The translations under genes were made by a program, and so were the position numbers. From positions 4,860 through 33,592 of IMG/VR virus record IMGVR_UViG_3300030450_002907: 28,733 nt of DNA. One strand, written 5' to 3'. This document shows positions 12,274 through 23,400 of the stretch, piece after piece. The notes beneath the pieces were generated by a model, which saw nothing but the letters and a program-made list of their open reading frames with translations, was not told where the DNA came from and ran no database searches. Within the stretch, counting starts at the first letter, position 1, and each line of letters begins with the position of its first letter. The DNA comes from a virus.

Positions 12274-14218
12274 ATTACGACAAGAAGCCTTATATTTTCA
12301 AAAACATGGGTATTATACAAAAGCCCTTCCTGGTACTAAAGATTACTATGATTATTGGGACGAACAAAAAAAGAGATGTCTCTACGGATATAAAATTGGT
12401 GAGTTAACTATAACAGGATTTCATTATTTTTATTTAAATTTTTGCCCAATAGATAGGGCAGTAGATGAAGAACTTCCAGACGGTACTATTCAGTCTAGAA
12501 GGGAAAGAACTTTTCCTGCTTTTTATGATGGGGATTGGAAATACTTTAATGAAATAGATAAAGCAAGAAAAACCAATCAACATATGATTGTCTTAAAGGC
12601 AAGACGTAAGGGTTATTCTTATAAAGCTGGTGCAATGCTAGCAAGAAATTATTTCTTTGTGCGTAATTCTAAAAATTTTGTATTTGCTAGTCAAAAAGAA
12701 TATTTGATTGGTGATGGTCTTTTATCTAAAGCATGGGATTTTCTTTCTTTTATAGATGATCATACAGCTTGGACTCAACCACGGTTAAGAGATCGAGAAA
12801 TGACCAAACAATCAGGATATAAGAAAAAAGTAAATGGGGTTGAAATTGAAATGGGAATGAAATCTCAGATCATAGGAGTTTCTCTTAAAGATAATCCAGA
12901 TAAAGTAAGGGGTAAAGCAGGTGAATTAATATTCTTTGAAGAAGCAGGATCTTTTCCAGGATTATTAAAAGCATGGGAAGTAGCAATGCCAACTATGCGT
13001 CAAGGTGCTAAAACATTAGGATTAATGGTAGCATTTGGAACAGGTGGTACAGAAGGTGCAGATTTTGAGGCTATGGAAGAGATATTTTATAATCCAGAAG
13101 CTTACGATTGTATGACATATGACAATATATGGGATCAGGGTGCTATGGGAAGTAAATGTGGATATTTTATTCCTATACAACAAAACTTAGAAGGATTTAT
13201 TGATGAAGATGGTAATTCTATAGAACAAGAAGCTATAGAATATGAAGAAGGAATGAGAGAAAAAAAGAAGATGGCTGCAGATTCTAAAGCTTTAGATCAA
13301 TATGTAGCAGAACATCCTTTTTCTCCACAAGAGGCTACTCTTCAAATAACAGCAAACTTATTTGATGTGGCTTCCATCCAAGCACAATATAATAAAATAA
13401 AAGCACACGGACTCCACTCCATAGGCACGAACGGTCAATTGTACTATGAGAAAGAGGGTAATATTAAATTTAGGCCTATACCAGATGGTAAACCAATTTT
13501 AAGATACCCGCATAGAAAAGGGGATGACAACTCTGGATGTATTACGATCTATGAATCTCCTTATAAAAATGAAAAAGGGCAGGTTCCTATGAATTTATAC
13601 GTATTATGTCATGACCCTTATGGTCAAAATCAATCTGCAGATTCTATGTCATTAGGGGCAGCTTATGTAATAAAAAGGCCTAATAATATATCAAGACCTG
13701 ATGATATGATTGTAGCATCTTATGTTGGAAGACCTGATACATCTGATCAATATAATAGAAATTTATTTATGCTAGCAGATTATTATGGATGTAAAATAGG
13801 ATTTGAGAACGATCGTGGGGAAATAATAGCATATGCAAAAAGACATAGAAAACTTCATAAATTACAGGAAGAATTTGAGATGTTAGATAAAAAAGATTTA
13901 AGATCTAGAACCGTAAAACGTCAATATGGTATGCATATGACAGAGCAAAGAAAGCGTCAAGGAGAGATTTATATACGAGATTGGTTAATTTCTCCACGTG
14001 GAAGTGATGAAAATGGAGATAAACTTCTTAACTTGCATAAAATTTATGATCCAGCTTTATTACAAGAACTAACAAAATTTAATCATAAAGGAAACTTTGA
14101 CCGTGTAATGGCATTAATGATTGGCATGTTTCATACAAGAGAATTATATAATGCAGAAGTAAAAGAAGTATTAGAAGATAGATCTTCAGATAATTGGTTT
14201 GATAAAAATTATAAATAA
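12254..14218 (+). CDS. terL: Large terminase subunit (packaging ATPase/nuclease)
   Basis: 654-aa DNA-packaging motor. The ATPase half has a deviant Walker A (KARRKGYSYK, residues 115-124; the RRKG-S form seen in phage terminases), Walker B LIFFEEAG at 225-232 and a coupling motif around FGTGG at 261-265. The RNase-H-like nuclease has acidic residues at Asp454 (CHDPYG), Glu518/Asp520 (FENDRG) and Asp616 (NFDRVMAL). It docks on the portal encoded next to it and cuts and pumps the genome into the prohead. Last gene of the promoter-9159 operon before the tRNA-like element. Confidence 0.93.
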   Translation: MLQNTNRLRQEALYFQKHGYYTKALPGTKDYYDYWDEQKKRCLYGYKIGELTITGFHYFYLNFCPIDRAVDEELPDGTIQSRRERTFPAFYDGDWKYFNEIDKARKTNQHMIVLKARRKGYSYKAGAMLARNYFFVRNSKNFVFASQKEYLIGDGLLSKAWDFLSFIDDHTAWTQPRLRDREMTKQSGYKKKVNGVEIEMGMKSQIIGVSLKDNPDKVRGKAGELIFFEEAGSFPGLLKAWEVAMPTMRQGAKTLGLMVAFGTGGTEGADFEAMEEIFYNPEAYDCMTYDNIWDQGAMGSKCGYFIPIQQNLEGFIDEDGNSIEQEAIEYEEGMREKKKMAADSKALDQYVAEHPFSPQEATLQITANLFDVASIQAQYNKIKAHGLHSIGTNGQLYYEKEGNIKFRPIPDGKPILRYPHRKGDDNSGCITIYESPYKNEKGQVPMNLYVLCHDPYGQNQSADSMSLGAAYVIKRPNNISRPDDMIVASYVGRPDTSDQYNRNLFMLADYYGCKIGFENDRGEIIAYAKRHRKLHKLQEEFEMLDKKDLRSRTVKRQYGMHMTEQRKRQGEIYIRDWLISPRGSDENGDKLLNLHKIYDPALLQELTKFNHKGNFDRVMALMIGMFHTRELYNAEVKEVLEDRSSDNWFDKNYK

Positions 14219-14219
14219 A

Positions 14220-14293
14220 GGGGGTGACAGGTTTGCCACTTGCTAGGTGATGTACTTAGCTTTGGAACGTGAGTTCGATTCTCACCACCTCCA
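14220..14293 (+). ncRNA. tRNA/tmRNA-like element
   Basis: A 74-nt stretch with a complete acceptor stem (GGGGGTG with CACCTCC, one G-U) and discriminator A14293. It has a textbook T arm (GTGAG-TTCGATT-CTCAC, 14269-14285), a D-like hairpin (CAGG/CTTG, 14228-14242) and a 6-bp stem GCTAGG/CTTAGC with 7-nt loop TGATGTA. The loop lacks the invariant U33 and the variable region is about 9 nt, so it is not a canonical tRNA. The 5' GGGGGTGACAGGTTT and the TTTGGA preceding the T arm recall the ends of tmRNA. It could be a degenerate tRNA, a tmRNA-like domain or a host-derived fragment. Confidence 0.6.
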
Positions 14294-14376
14294 CAAAAAG
14301 TGGTATAGTTATAATATATATATATAAAGTATAGTATATATTATATTAATATAAAAAATTTAATTATTTTTGTGGG
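14294..14376 (+). other. AT-only leader between tRNA-like element and portal gene
   Basis: Very AT-rich gap with alternating TATA runs and a TATTTTTG match to the -7 consensus at 14365-14372 only four bases before the portal ATG, with no TTG at the proper distance. Probably a leader released after processing of the tRNA-like element; a promoter here is doubtful. Confidence 0.3.
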
Positions 14377-16686
14377 ATGAGTACTTACCAAGATATACCT
14401 AGACAAAAATTACCTATTTCTAAAAAAGGAAAGAAATGGAGAGAAGAGAACGTAGAAGCGTTTATCAATTTATCTACTTTGGGTGGATATCATGGAGGGT
14501 CTTCTTCCAGAAGAGATACATTACAAAGATTATATGATTTTTATAATGGAGAAATTTCAAATGAAGATTATGATTATGTATTAAAGCCATATGGAAAAAC
14601 ACGTAAAAATTTTCCTTCTAAACTTAGAAATTTTCCTATAATAAAACCTATTATAGATCTTTTATTAGGTGAAAAATCAAAACGACCTTTTAATTATACA
14701 GTATCTGTAACTAATGCAGATGTTATAACTGAGAAACAAAAAGCTAAAAGCCAATTAATAATGATGAATCTACATCAAAGATTTGTCAATGAGCTTAATG
14801 CTTCTGGAATGGAAACAGGAGTTCCTAGTCAAGAAGTTCAAATGCCTGAACAAATTGCAGCATTATTTGAAAGAAATTATCGAGACAATAGAGCTATAAT
14901 GGGTCAACATGCAATAAATTATATTATGCAACAACAAGAAGTTCATGATAAATTACAAAAAGCATGGTTTCATTTTTTAGTATGTGGAGAAGTATATACA
15001 GAAAGAGGAGTAAGAGTTGGGGAACCTTTTTATGAAATATTAAATCCTTTAGATATAGACTATGATTTAGATCCAGATTTAGAATTTGTAGAGGATGGAG
15101 ATTGGGCAGTAATTAGAAGATTTGCACATGCTTCTACAGCTATAGATAAGTATCATGAATTTTTTACAGATGCAAATATAGATCAATTAGAAAATCCTAC
15201 TCAAAATACTACTGATTCTTGGTTAATGCATAAATCACAAACTCCTGATAAAGATCCATGGAGAAGTAGATTAATAGAATGTATTACAGTATATTGGAAA
15301 TCTAGAAGAAGAGTAGGATTTTTACAATATGCAGATCCAAATACAGGACAAATAGAAGAACTAGAAGTAGAAGATGGATTTAAAATGCCGCCTGAATTAA
15401 AAGAACAAAATGCTAAATTAAGTTGGCTTTGGGTAAATGAGGTATGGCAAGGAACTCGTATTGATGGAGATATATTTATAAATATTAACCCAGTTATAAA
15501 CCAAAGAGGATCATTAGACAATCCTTCCAAATGTAAATTACCAGTTAATGGTCGTAGGTACTCAGACATTAACTCATCTAATATCTCTTTGGTTTCTCTG
15601 GGTATTCCATATCAATTAAATTATAATATCTATAAATATAGATTAGAGCTTGCAATTGCTAGATCTAAAGATATTATAGCTCAGTTTGATATTAATATGA
15701 TCCCTAAAAAATGGGATATGGATAAATTTATGTATTATGTAGAAGGTACAGGTATTGCTTGGGTAGATTATAATAAAGAGGGCATTCAACTTAATCCTCA
15801 ACATCAAGCTGTATTAGATATGTCTATTAAAACAATAGAACAATATATAGTGCTTCTTAATTCAATTATGGATGAATGGGAAAAACTTTCAGGAGTTAAT
15901 AGACAAAGACAAGGGCAGGTTGGTACATATGAAGGAAAAGCTACTTCACAGCAAGCGATCGTACAATCATCTCATATTACAGAAGATATGTTTAGAAAAT
16001 TTGGAAGATTAGAACAAAGAGATCTTCAGGCTTTATTGGATTATTCTAAAGAAGCTTGGTTAACAGGTAAAAAAACAGAATATGTAATGCCTGATGGAAC
16101 TACAGACTTTTTAAATATACAAACATTAGAGCATATGGAAGCTGAATATGGAATTTTTGTAACAGATTCTGGATCTGAATTTGATAAGATTATGCAGGCA
16201 AGACAATTAGGTCAATCAATGATGCAAAATGGAGTTCCTGCTTCTGCTATTATGGATATGATGGAAGCAAATTCATTTACTCAAATAAAAGATAAAATTA
16301 AATCTGCAGAAAAACAAATGCAACAACTTGCTCAACAACAACAGCAAGCTGAACAGCAAATGCAACAAGCACAAATGCAAGCGCAACAACAAATAAAAGA
16401 ACTTGAAGCAGAAGAAAAAGATGCAGATAGAGATAATAAAATTGATGTAGCAGAAATACAAGCTCAAACAGCTATAACAGTAGCACAAATGAAAACTGGT
16501 ACAGAAGCTACTAGAATAGAAGTTGATAGAGAAAAAGAAATAAGAAAAGACGATACAAATAAAGAGCAATTGCAAGAAGACCGAAGAAGTAATATTGCAA
16601 AAGAGGGAATAGAAAGAACTAAAGCCAAGGCCCAAGTAAAGAAGGCTAACCAAGACAGTAAAAAAAATAATAACACTAAAAAATAA
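14377..16686 (+). CDS. Portal protein
   Basis: 769-aa subunit of the dodecameric ring through which DNA enters and leaves the capsid. Length, position after the terminase and the central region with NPLDIDYDLDPDLEFVEDGDW (shown in part) followed by a helix-rich stem fit crAss-like portals. The C-terminal 130 residues are highly unusual in composition. A Gln-rich run (many QQ between about 645 and 680) passes into a long charged coiled coil ending in a Lys/Asn-rich tail, expected to form the portal barrel reaching into the capsid. The next gene starts 7 bases downstream. Confidence 0.88.
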   Translation: MSTYQDIPRQKLPISKKGKKWREENVEAFINLSTLGGYHGGSSSRRDTLQRLYDFYNGEISNEDYDYVLKPYGKTRKNFPSKLRNFPIIKPIIDLLLGEKSKRPFNYTVSVTNADVITEKQKAKSQLIMMNLHQRFVNELNASGMETGVPSQEVQMPEQIAALFERNYRDNRAIMGQHAINYIMQQQEVHDKLQKAWFHFLVCGEVYTERGVRVGEPFYEILNPLDIDYDLDPDLEFVEDGDWAVIRRFAHASTAIDKYHEFFTDANIDQLENPTQNTTDSWLMHKSQTPDKDPWRSRLIECITVYWKSRRRVGFLQYADPNTGQIEELEVEDGFKMPPELKEQNAKLSWLWVNEVWQGTRIDGDIFININPVINQRGSLDNPSKCKLPVNGRRYSDINSSNISLVSLGIPYQLNYNIYKYRLELAIARSKDIIAQFDINMIPKKWDMDKFMYYVEGTGIAWVDYNKEGIQLNPQHQAVLDMSIKTIEQYIVLLNSIMDEWEKLSGVNRQRQGQVGTYEGKATSQQAIVQSSHITEDMFRKFGRLEQRDLQALLDYSKEAWLTGKKTEYVMPDGTTDFLNIQTLEHMEAEYGIFVTDSGSEFDKIMQARQLGQSMMQNGVPASAIMDMMEANSFTQIKDKIKSAEKQMQQLAQQQQQAEQQMQQAQMQAQQQIKELEAEEKDADRDNKIDVAEIQAQTAITVAQMKTGTEATRIEVDREKEIRKDDTNKEQLQEDRRSNIAKEGIERTKAKAQVKKANQDSKKNNNTKK

Positions 16687-16693
16687 TTAAGAT

Positions 16694-17065
16694 ATGGCAA
16701 CTTTAACACCAACTTTAACTTTAACAAGTTCAGATGCAGGAGCCGATGCTTTAAGTTTGTCAGTTACTGACAGTTTAAGTGTCGTTGGAGATGTAATTAG
16801 AAAAAGAATTGCTATTCCAACAGGTGGTAGCAATGGAGTATCAATCATTGGAACTGCTTATAATAAATGTTATGTATTCGTAAAAAATACAGATACCTCA
16901 ATTGTTATGACATTAGGCCCTGATGATTCTAGTACAGCAGATTGGATGGAACTAGGTCCAGGAGAATTTATGTTTTTTAACTGGGATGGGACTGTAGAAT
17001 TATTTGCAAATTCAGACAGTGGAAATCCTATATTAGAATTAATGATATTTGAAGCAACAGCATAG
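16694..17065 (+). CDS. Small beta-rich virion protein, paralogue 1 (decoration/head fibre candidate)
   Basis: 123-aa protein starting MATLTPTLTLTSSDAGADAL. The first 15 residues are identical to those of the next gene product, and both end in a short LMIFEA/EYAIFKK strand, so they are tandem paralogues. The body (KCYVFVKNTDTSIVMTL, PGEFMFFNWDG, ELFANSDSGNPILELMIFEA) is nearly all beta strand with Asn/Asp turns. The pattern N-terminal anchor, TDSL repeats, jelly-roll-like body is known to me from small virion proteins of marine and gut podoviruses. A capsid-surface decoration or head-fibre role is inferred. Confidence 0.65.
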   Translation: MATLTPTLTLTSSDAGADALSLSVTDSLSVVGDVIRKRIAIPTGGSNGVSIIGTAYNKCYVFVKNTDTSIVMTLGPDDSSTADWMELGPGEFMFFNWDGTVELFANSDSGNPILELMIFEATA

Positions 17066-17092
17066 TAATAATAAAAATAAAATAATAATAAT

Positions 17093-17458
17093 ATGGCAAC
17101 ATTAACACCGACCCTTACGTTAACAAGCTCAGATGCACAATCTGATGCTATTAGTATAACAGTAACAGATTCATTAACAATTACAGAACCTACAGAACTA
17201 GGTAAAGTATCTGTAATACATACAGGTACTGGAACAGTATTAGGAGTTGCATCTGCAGGTGCTTACTATCTTTATGTAAAAAATATAAGTAGTACAAATA
17301 GTAAACCTGTAGATATTAGACTTGTAGATAATACAGCTTTTGGACAAATAGCTACAGGAGAGTTTGCATTTATACCAGTAAAAACAGCATTGGGTGTAGA
17401 GCTTATGGCAATTGATGAAACTGTAGTTTGTGAGTACGCAATATTTAAAAAAGGGTAA
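17093..17458 (+). CDS. Small beta-rich virion protein, paralogue 2
   Basis: 121-aa paralogue of the preceding gene: same MATLTPTLTLTSSDA start and TDSLTIT segment, then YYLYVKNISSTNSKPVDIRL, TGEFAFIPVKTA and a final CEYAIFKKG. The shared N-terminal codons differ at synonymous positions, so the identity is kept by selection at protein level rather than by recent duplication. Probably mounted on the same binding site as paralogue 1 with a different body; function inferred. The giant gene begins 9 bases downstream. Confidence 0.65.
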   Translation: MATLTPTLTLTSSDAQSDAISITVTDSLTITEPTELGKVSVIHTGTGTVLGVASAGAYYLYVKNISSTNSKPVDIRLVDNTAFGQIATGEFAFIPVKTALGVELMAIDETVVCEYAIFKKG

Positions 17459-17467
17459 TAGTAGTAT

Positions 17468-20400
17468 ATGTCTGATTTAATGAATTTATTAAAACAGGCT
17501 ATTGCACAAAGGCAAAGTTTTACGGAACTAAAACGTGATCAAGAAGTTCAAGTTGCAAATACTGCACAAGAACAAGAAGAAGGATTGCGTAATAAACCTT
17601 TGGGCACTAGCATGGTATTTCCTAACTCTAGGGGTAATTTTAACACTAGAGGAATGAAATATAATATTAATATTGATAAATATAATGATCAAGGTCATCT
17701 AGTTCAATCTTATAGAAATGTTCCTCCAGGTATAGATAATTTACCTATGGGAGATAAAACAGGTACAGTTATAGAGACTCCTTCAGAATATAAAAAAGGA
17801 GGCCCTGTTAAATATCAAGGCGGCGGAAGTACTAATACAGGATGGGGAAATAAAGAAAATACAAAAAGAAAAGTAAAAACCTTTAATTATGAAAACTGGT
17901 CTAAGAAGGAACTCGATGCCTTTATAAAAGAACATAATTTAACATATGATAATAGGTGGAAGACTGTTCATCCTAAAGGACAGGCTGTAAAATTTTCAGA
18001 ATCAGATTATTTAAAATGGTTAGAAAATCCAGAATTAGTTTGGAAACATTTTAACTTACCTCCAAATCTTTTTGGAGATGTAAAAAATAATTCTAAGTTT
18101 AGTGATTTTCAAAATTTTATTACAGGAGTAGAGAGACATAAGACTAATGATTTTCATGAATGGTTAACTAGTGCAAGTTTTATAAACAATAGAGACTTTG
18201 AGTTTAAAGATTCTGACGGCACACATAAAAAACCAGGAGAACAAGTAAATCTAGCAGGTGACACTAAATTTTTAAAGTATAAAATATCTAATGCTGCTCC
18301 TTATCTTTATTATGCAGCTGCTAATAAAATTCCTTTAAAAGATTTACATACATTTATTGAAGGGCCAAGAAATCATGGGAACATAGGAGAGTTTACAAAA
18401 GGAATATATAAAAATCAACCTTTTGTAGATTATGTTGGTCAAGATTGGGGAAGTGTACAATATAAGAAGTTCGATCATGACAAAGGACAACAAGTAAATC
18501 AAGTAGGTCTAAAAGGTGAAATGGGATATCCAATAAATTGGTTTGTACCAAAAGTTTTGGTTCAATTAGATGTAACTGGCCCAGGGTATAAAAGAAAACG
18601 AGAAAGAGAAGAAAGAAAAAAGACAGGAAAAATAAGAAGAAAAAAAGATATTATAAAAAAAGAAGATACTATAGAAGAAGTTCCTGTAATAAAAGAATAT
18701 GATTTTAGTCAAAATGTATTTCCAGACACATTCCATAAAGGAACAGAAGAAAAAGATCGTAATGCTGTTATAGTATTAGATGGTTATAATTATTATAGCC
18801 CACAAGAATATGTAGCGCATATGCAAAAAGTAGGAAGACCTGTAAATGTACACGCTATAAATAATAGAGCAACAAAAGAAGAATTAGGATTAATAAAAAA
18901 AGATGGGCAATGGTGGGCTGGCAATGAAGGTTATAATCCTAATTATGGTAAAAAAGGATATATGCCTAGTCCATTAAAATGGGAAGGCGATTCAGATAAA
19001 AATCCTTCAAAGAAAAAAATAGGGGGGCCAATTAATTATCAAACTGAAGGGGAAATTCCTGACAAAGATCTTCCACAACTTATAGTAAGTGATGATACTG
19101 AAAGAGCTTATTATGATCCACATCCTCTTGCTAATACTATTCATATGAATCGAGATGAACTTAATAGAGGAACTGTTTTACCTCATGAAATGTTTCATTG
19201 GCAACAAAGAGAAGCTGGAGGATTATTTGAAAATCCTTTATTAACGCCTCATCCTGCAGGTCCAGTAACAGAAGAAACATTATATAGTCATTATGATAGA
19301 AGACAACATGACCTTGATAGACAAACGCAAGACGAATTTACTTTCTTTCCTGAATCAAAAATGGTTCCTAATTTTACAAGAAATGTTGTAGCTGAACAGC
19401 AAATGTATAATAATCCTTATACAGCAGAAGGAGAAGCAAGCATGTTTGAATCTCACTATAGACATGATCCTGCTTATATAAATCTTCAAAGTCGTGTTTT
19501 AAGAAATGCTAAGTATAAAAAAACAGGCGGGCCAGTCAAATATCAAAAGAAGGGTTCAATAACAATGACAGATAAAGAAGAAAAAAAATTTTGGAAAGAA
19601 CAAAATAAAAAAGGAATATATCAAACTGAATATGATGAAGAAGGTCGAAAAAGAGTAGATAAAGATATACGAAGAATTACTAATGAACAAAAAACTACAG
19701 AAATTAATACAGAGGGTCTTAATAGACCAGTAGATGTTTATCCAAATCCTGTATCCTCTGAATTTATGCAGAATGAGCCCTTTGAGTCTCCATTTTTTAT
19801 GTCTAAAATAAATTATATTCAAGATCAAATAAATTATTTTTTAGGATTAAAAGATCCAACCTCTTTAATTAGTAGAAGATTAAGTGGGGAGTTTTCAAGT
19901 GCTGTAGATGAATCAAATACTATCCAAAAGTTTCAACAATATGATCCTACACTACCTAGACAATTTGGGATAAATAATTATTCTAATAAAACAACAGAAG
20001 CAGAGTGGGATGAGGATGGTAATTATATGGGTATTAAAACCGTTGATGATTTTTCAGGAGGTGATTTTAGCGATTTAAGAGTAACTCCTGAAAATGTACT
20101 TAAAACAACAATACCAAGATTAGCTAATATTACTTTTTTAGATATGGGAGATGATGATAAAAAGCGTATAACAATTATGAAAAAATTAAACGCTTTGTCA
20201 GAAGATTGGATAGAGGAACATGGAACTTTAGACGGTTTTAATATTTATGACCATATAACTGTAAAACAAGCAAAAGATTTAAGCAATTTTTCGGGTGCAC
20301 ATGTTGATTCTTTTTTTAAACCTTTTATGGATAAAATAAATGACGATACTTCTAGCGACTATAAAAGAGAGACATTAATGGAGTCTGGTGAAGATCCTAA

Positions 20401-23400
20401 TGATCCAAGATTTGAAAATCTTATGGCTACTATCACAATGCCTAAAGAAGAAACTGATTGGTTATGGAAAGATATAGGAATGGGTAAACTAGGATCTTGG
20501 TTTACTACTCTTATGCATGAGATAGGACATGTGAGTGCCCGTGATGATTTTTTGTCAGAAAGAGATGCAAGAATACTGAAAGATTTAAATTATGCTAATT
20601 TTTGGAAAGACGAAATGCCTGAAACCATGCAGGATACGATGCACCAATCTGGTTTCCATTTAAATGAAATTACAACACATGAAGCTTATGCAGATTTAAC
20701 TGGAGTAAGATTAGATATGCTTGAAAAAGGTATTTATGATTACAAAACAGAACAGATGACTATAGAGCATTGGCAGGAATATGTAAAGTCTTATGATCCT
20801 GATATGAAGACTACTAATGAAAACTATCCTATATCTTTACAAAGAATGCTTTGGAGATATAGATTGCCTGATAATAAAATAGGACGTGAAACAAAATATT
20901 CAACTGATCCCAATCTTATATATGATCCAAAAGGAACGGGAAATGATCAAGATAGTAATATTAGATTTATAAATAATTCTATAGCTGGAATTTCGACAGA
21001 AATAGGTGATGATATTGGTTCTCCAGCGGCACGAAGTAAAACAGGTGGGTTAGTACAATTAGGAAGTGGGGGACTTGTACAATATCAAACTGAAGGAGAG
21101 GTAACAGGTACTCGTATACCTTATCACGCAAAAACTAGAGAAGAAGAAATTGAATTTGCGCAACAGTGGAGTCCTTATGGGGGAACTGGAGGTTCTATTC
21201 AGGATTGGCAGGATCGAGAACAAAATGAATATTATACTAAATATGAAGGTGTAACAGAAGCAGATATAAAGAAAAAATATAAAAAATTAAACTATAGATC
21301 AGATTCTCAAGGAGATGAAACAAGAAAAGAATGGAAACAAAGAATAAAACTAGAAGAAGAAGCAGAACTTAAAGAATTTGCTGTATGGCCACAAAAAGTA
21401 CAAGACTTAAAAGATGAAGAGTGGGCAAAATACAATGAGTATAGACATGAAACTCCAGAGGGAAATATAGAAAGAGACAAAGCTAAAGCATATTTTACTA
21501 ATTATTTTGAATCTCCTAAATTTAAAGAAAGAGTAATAGCACAATATGGAGAAGAAAATTATGAGGCTATTAAGGCAGAAAAACTTGAAATGTTAAACAC
21601 TCTAGATTTTTACGAAACAGATCCTGAAGCTTTTTTATATTCTGTGGGTGAAGGAGATTATATTGGTCAACATAAGGACTATATAATGACTACAGGTAGT
21701 TATAAAGCGGATACACACACAGCACAATATAATGTTGCACAATCTGAAAAAATGGGTATGCCCCTTGATGCTATAATTGTTAATGAAATAACACATGGGA
21801 CAGGCGCAACGGATTATTATAAAGCGAAAGAAGACAATCCTTTTGCGGGACTACCAAATGAAAACTGGAAAGGTTATGTATATGATCCAGAAACAGATAC
21901 ATATATTCCAGATCCTAATGCGTATGGTGTTAAATCTGTTATGTCTGATTACGAAAGAAACATAGCAAGTAAAAGAAAAGAGTCAGCAGTAAAAAATAAT
22001 CATGATGAACGTCCTACTGAAGTTAAATCTGATATTGAATCAACAAGATATGAATTGAGTACAGAGGACATGTATGATTTTAATGATCCTGATTTTCAGT
22101 TTACAGAAGAGCATTTAGAATACATGCGTAATAACCCAGAAAAATTTCAAAAGTTTAATAAGGTATTATCTAGAGATTATGAAGACGAAGTAATTTTAGA
22201 GATGATGAATGTGTTTGTAGAGAATGATGAAATTATGGATGATACTACTGATCCTAACAGAACTATGCGTGGTCAAACTGGAGGTGTAGTTAATTATCAA
22301 AGTGAAGGGCAATTACAAAAATATAGTGAAAATGCTACTGATGAAGAAAAAAGAAATTATTGGTTAAATTTAAATTCTGATAAAAATTTTGTACAAAGAA
22401 TTTTAAATCCTGATTTAAATCATGGTAAAGAAATACCTCATCCAGAAAGTGGATTACGTATGTCTCATGCTATGGAATCTGGAGAAATTAATGGTATGCC
22501 CGTAGTTTATCCTAGAGTTGTTGAAGTGCCAGGAGAAAATAGATTTCATTATTTTGAAACATCAAAAGAAGCTCAAGCTTATGCAGCACAAACAGGAGAA
22601 TATATAGTAACTGATACTCATGAAGAGGCTATATGGTTAGCAAAAGATAATTATAAAACTCCTGAATTTGTACGTGCGTATGGAGACTCAGATCATAAAA
22701 AACAAATGGGTGGATTTTGGCATATTGAACAACCTAAGAAAAAACAATATCAAACTGGAGGAAGTGAAGAAACAAAAGAAAAAAAAGAACATATATTATT
22801 TCGTACAGGAAGATCTGCTGAAGATGATTTATTAGATAAACAGTTTTTGAAGAAAATAGCAATGAAAATTGTTGATGAAAGAAGAGGAGAAATATCACAA
22901 GAGGAGGCTCTTAAAAAAGTAGAATTTTTAATGAATTTTGTAGGTAGGCAAGAGTCTTATTATAATCCTGAATTAAATTCTTCAGGAGAACTTCCTTATA
23001 TACCTATGGGAGTTACAAATACTAAAACTCAAATAAATCCAGCAGAAGGGGCTTATCATTTTAAACCTGATGGATTAAAAACTGCTATGCAAAGAGTTAA
23101 AAATTTTCTAGGATCTTCTGACGATCCTGATAGTTTTTATCATCAGGCTAAAAACTATGGATGGATAGATGAAAACGCAAAACCAGGAAGTAGATTTAAT
23201 CCTTATTGGTATACTGAATTACAAGATCATATGGATCCTAACCAATTAACAAAAACACAACAGGATATTTTAATTCTTTTAGATTGGGCAGAAGGAGATG
23301 CTAAATTAACAGATTATATACAAGGAAATATAAGTGAAGTAGATTTTTATATGCATGGGCACCATAGAGGAGAAAGAGGTAAAAATTATGATAAAAATTT

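Noticed and set aside
14220-14293. Calling a standard tRNA with anticodon ATG
   Set aside because: U33 is missing, the variable loop is about 9 nt and the D stem runs directly into the next stem; reported as tRNA/tmRNA-like instead.
16273-16727. Minus-strand Leu/Phe/Cys-rich frames at the end of the portal gene
   Set aside because: They are the antisense of the Gln/Lys/Glu-rich portal tail, which yields long open hydrophobic frames by composition.
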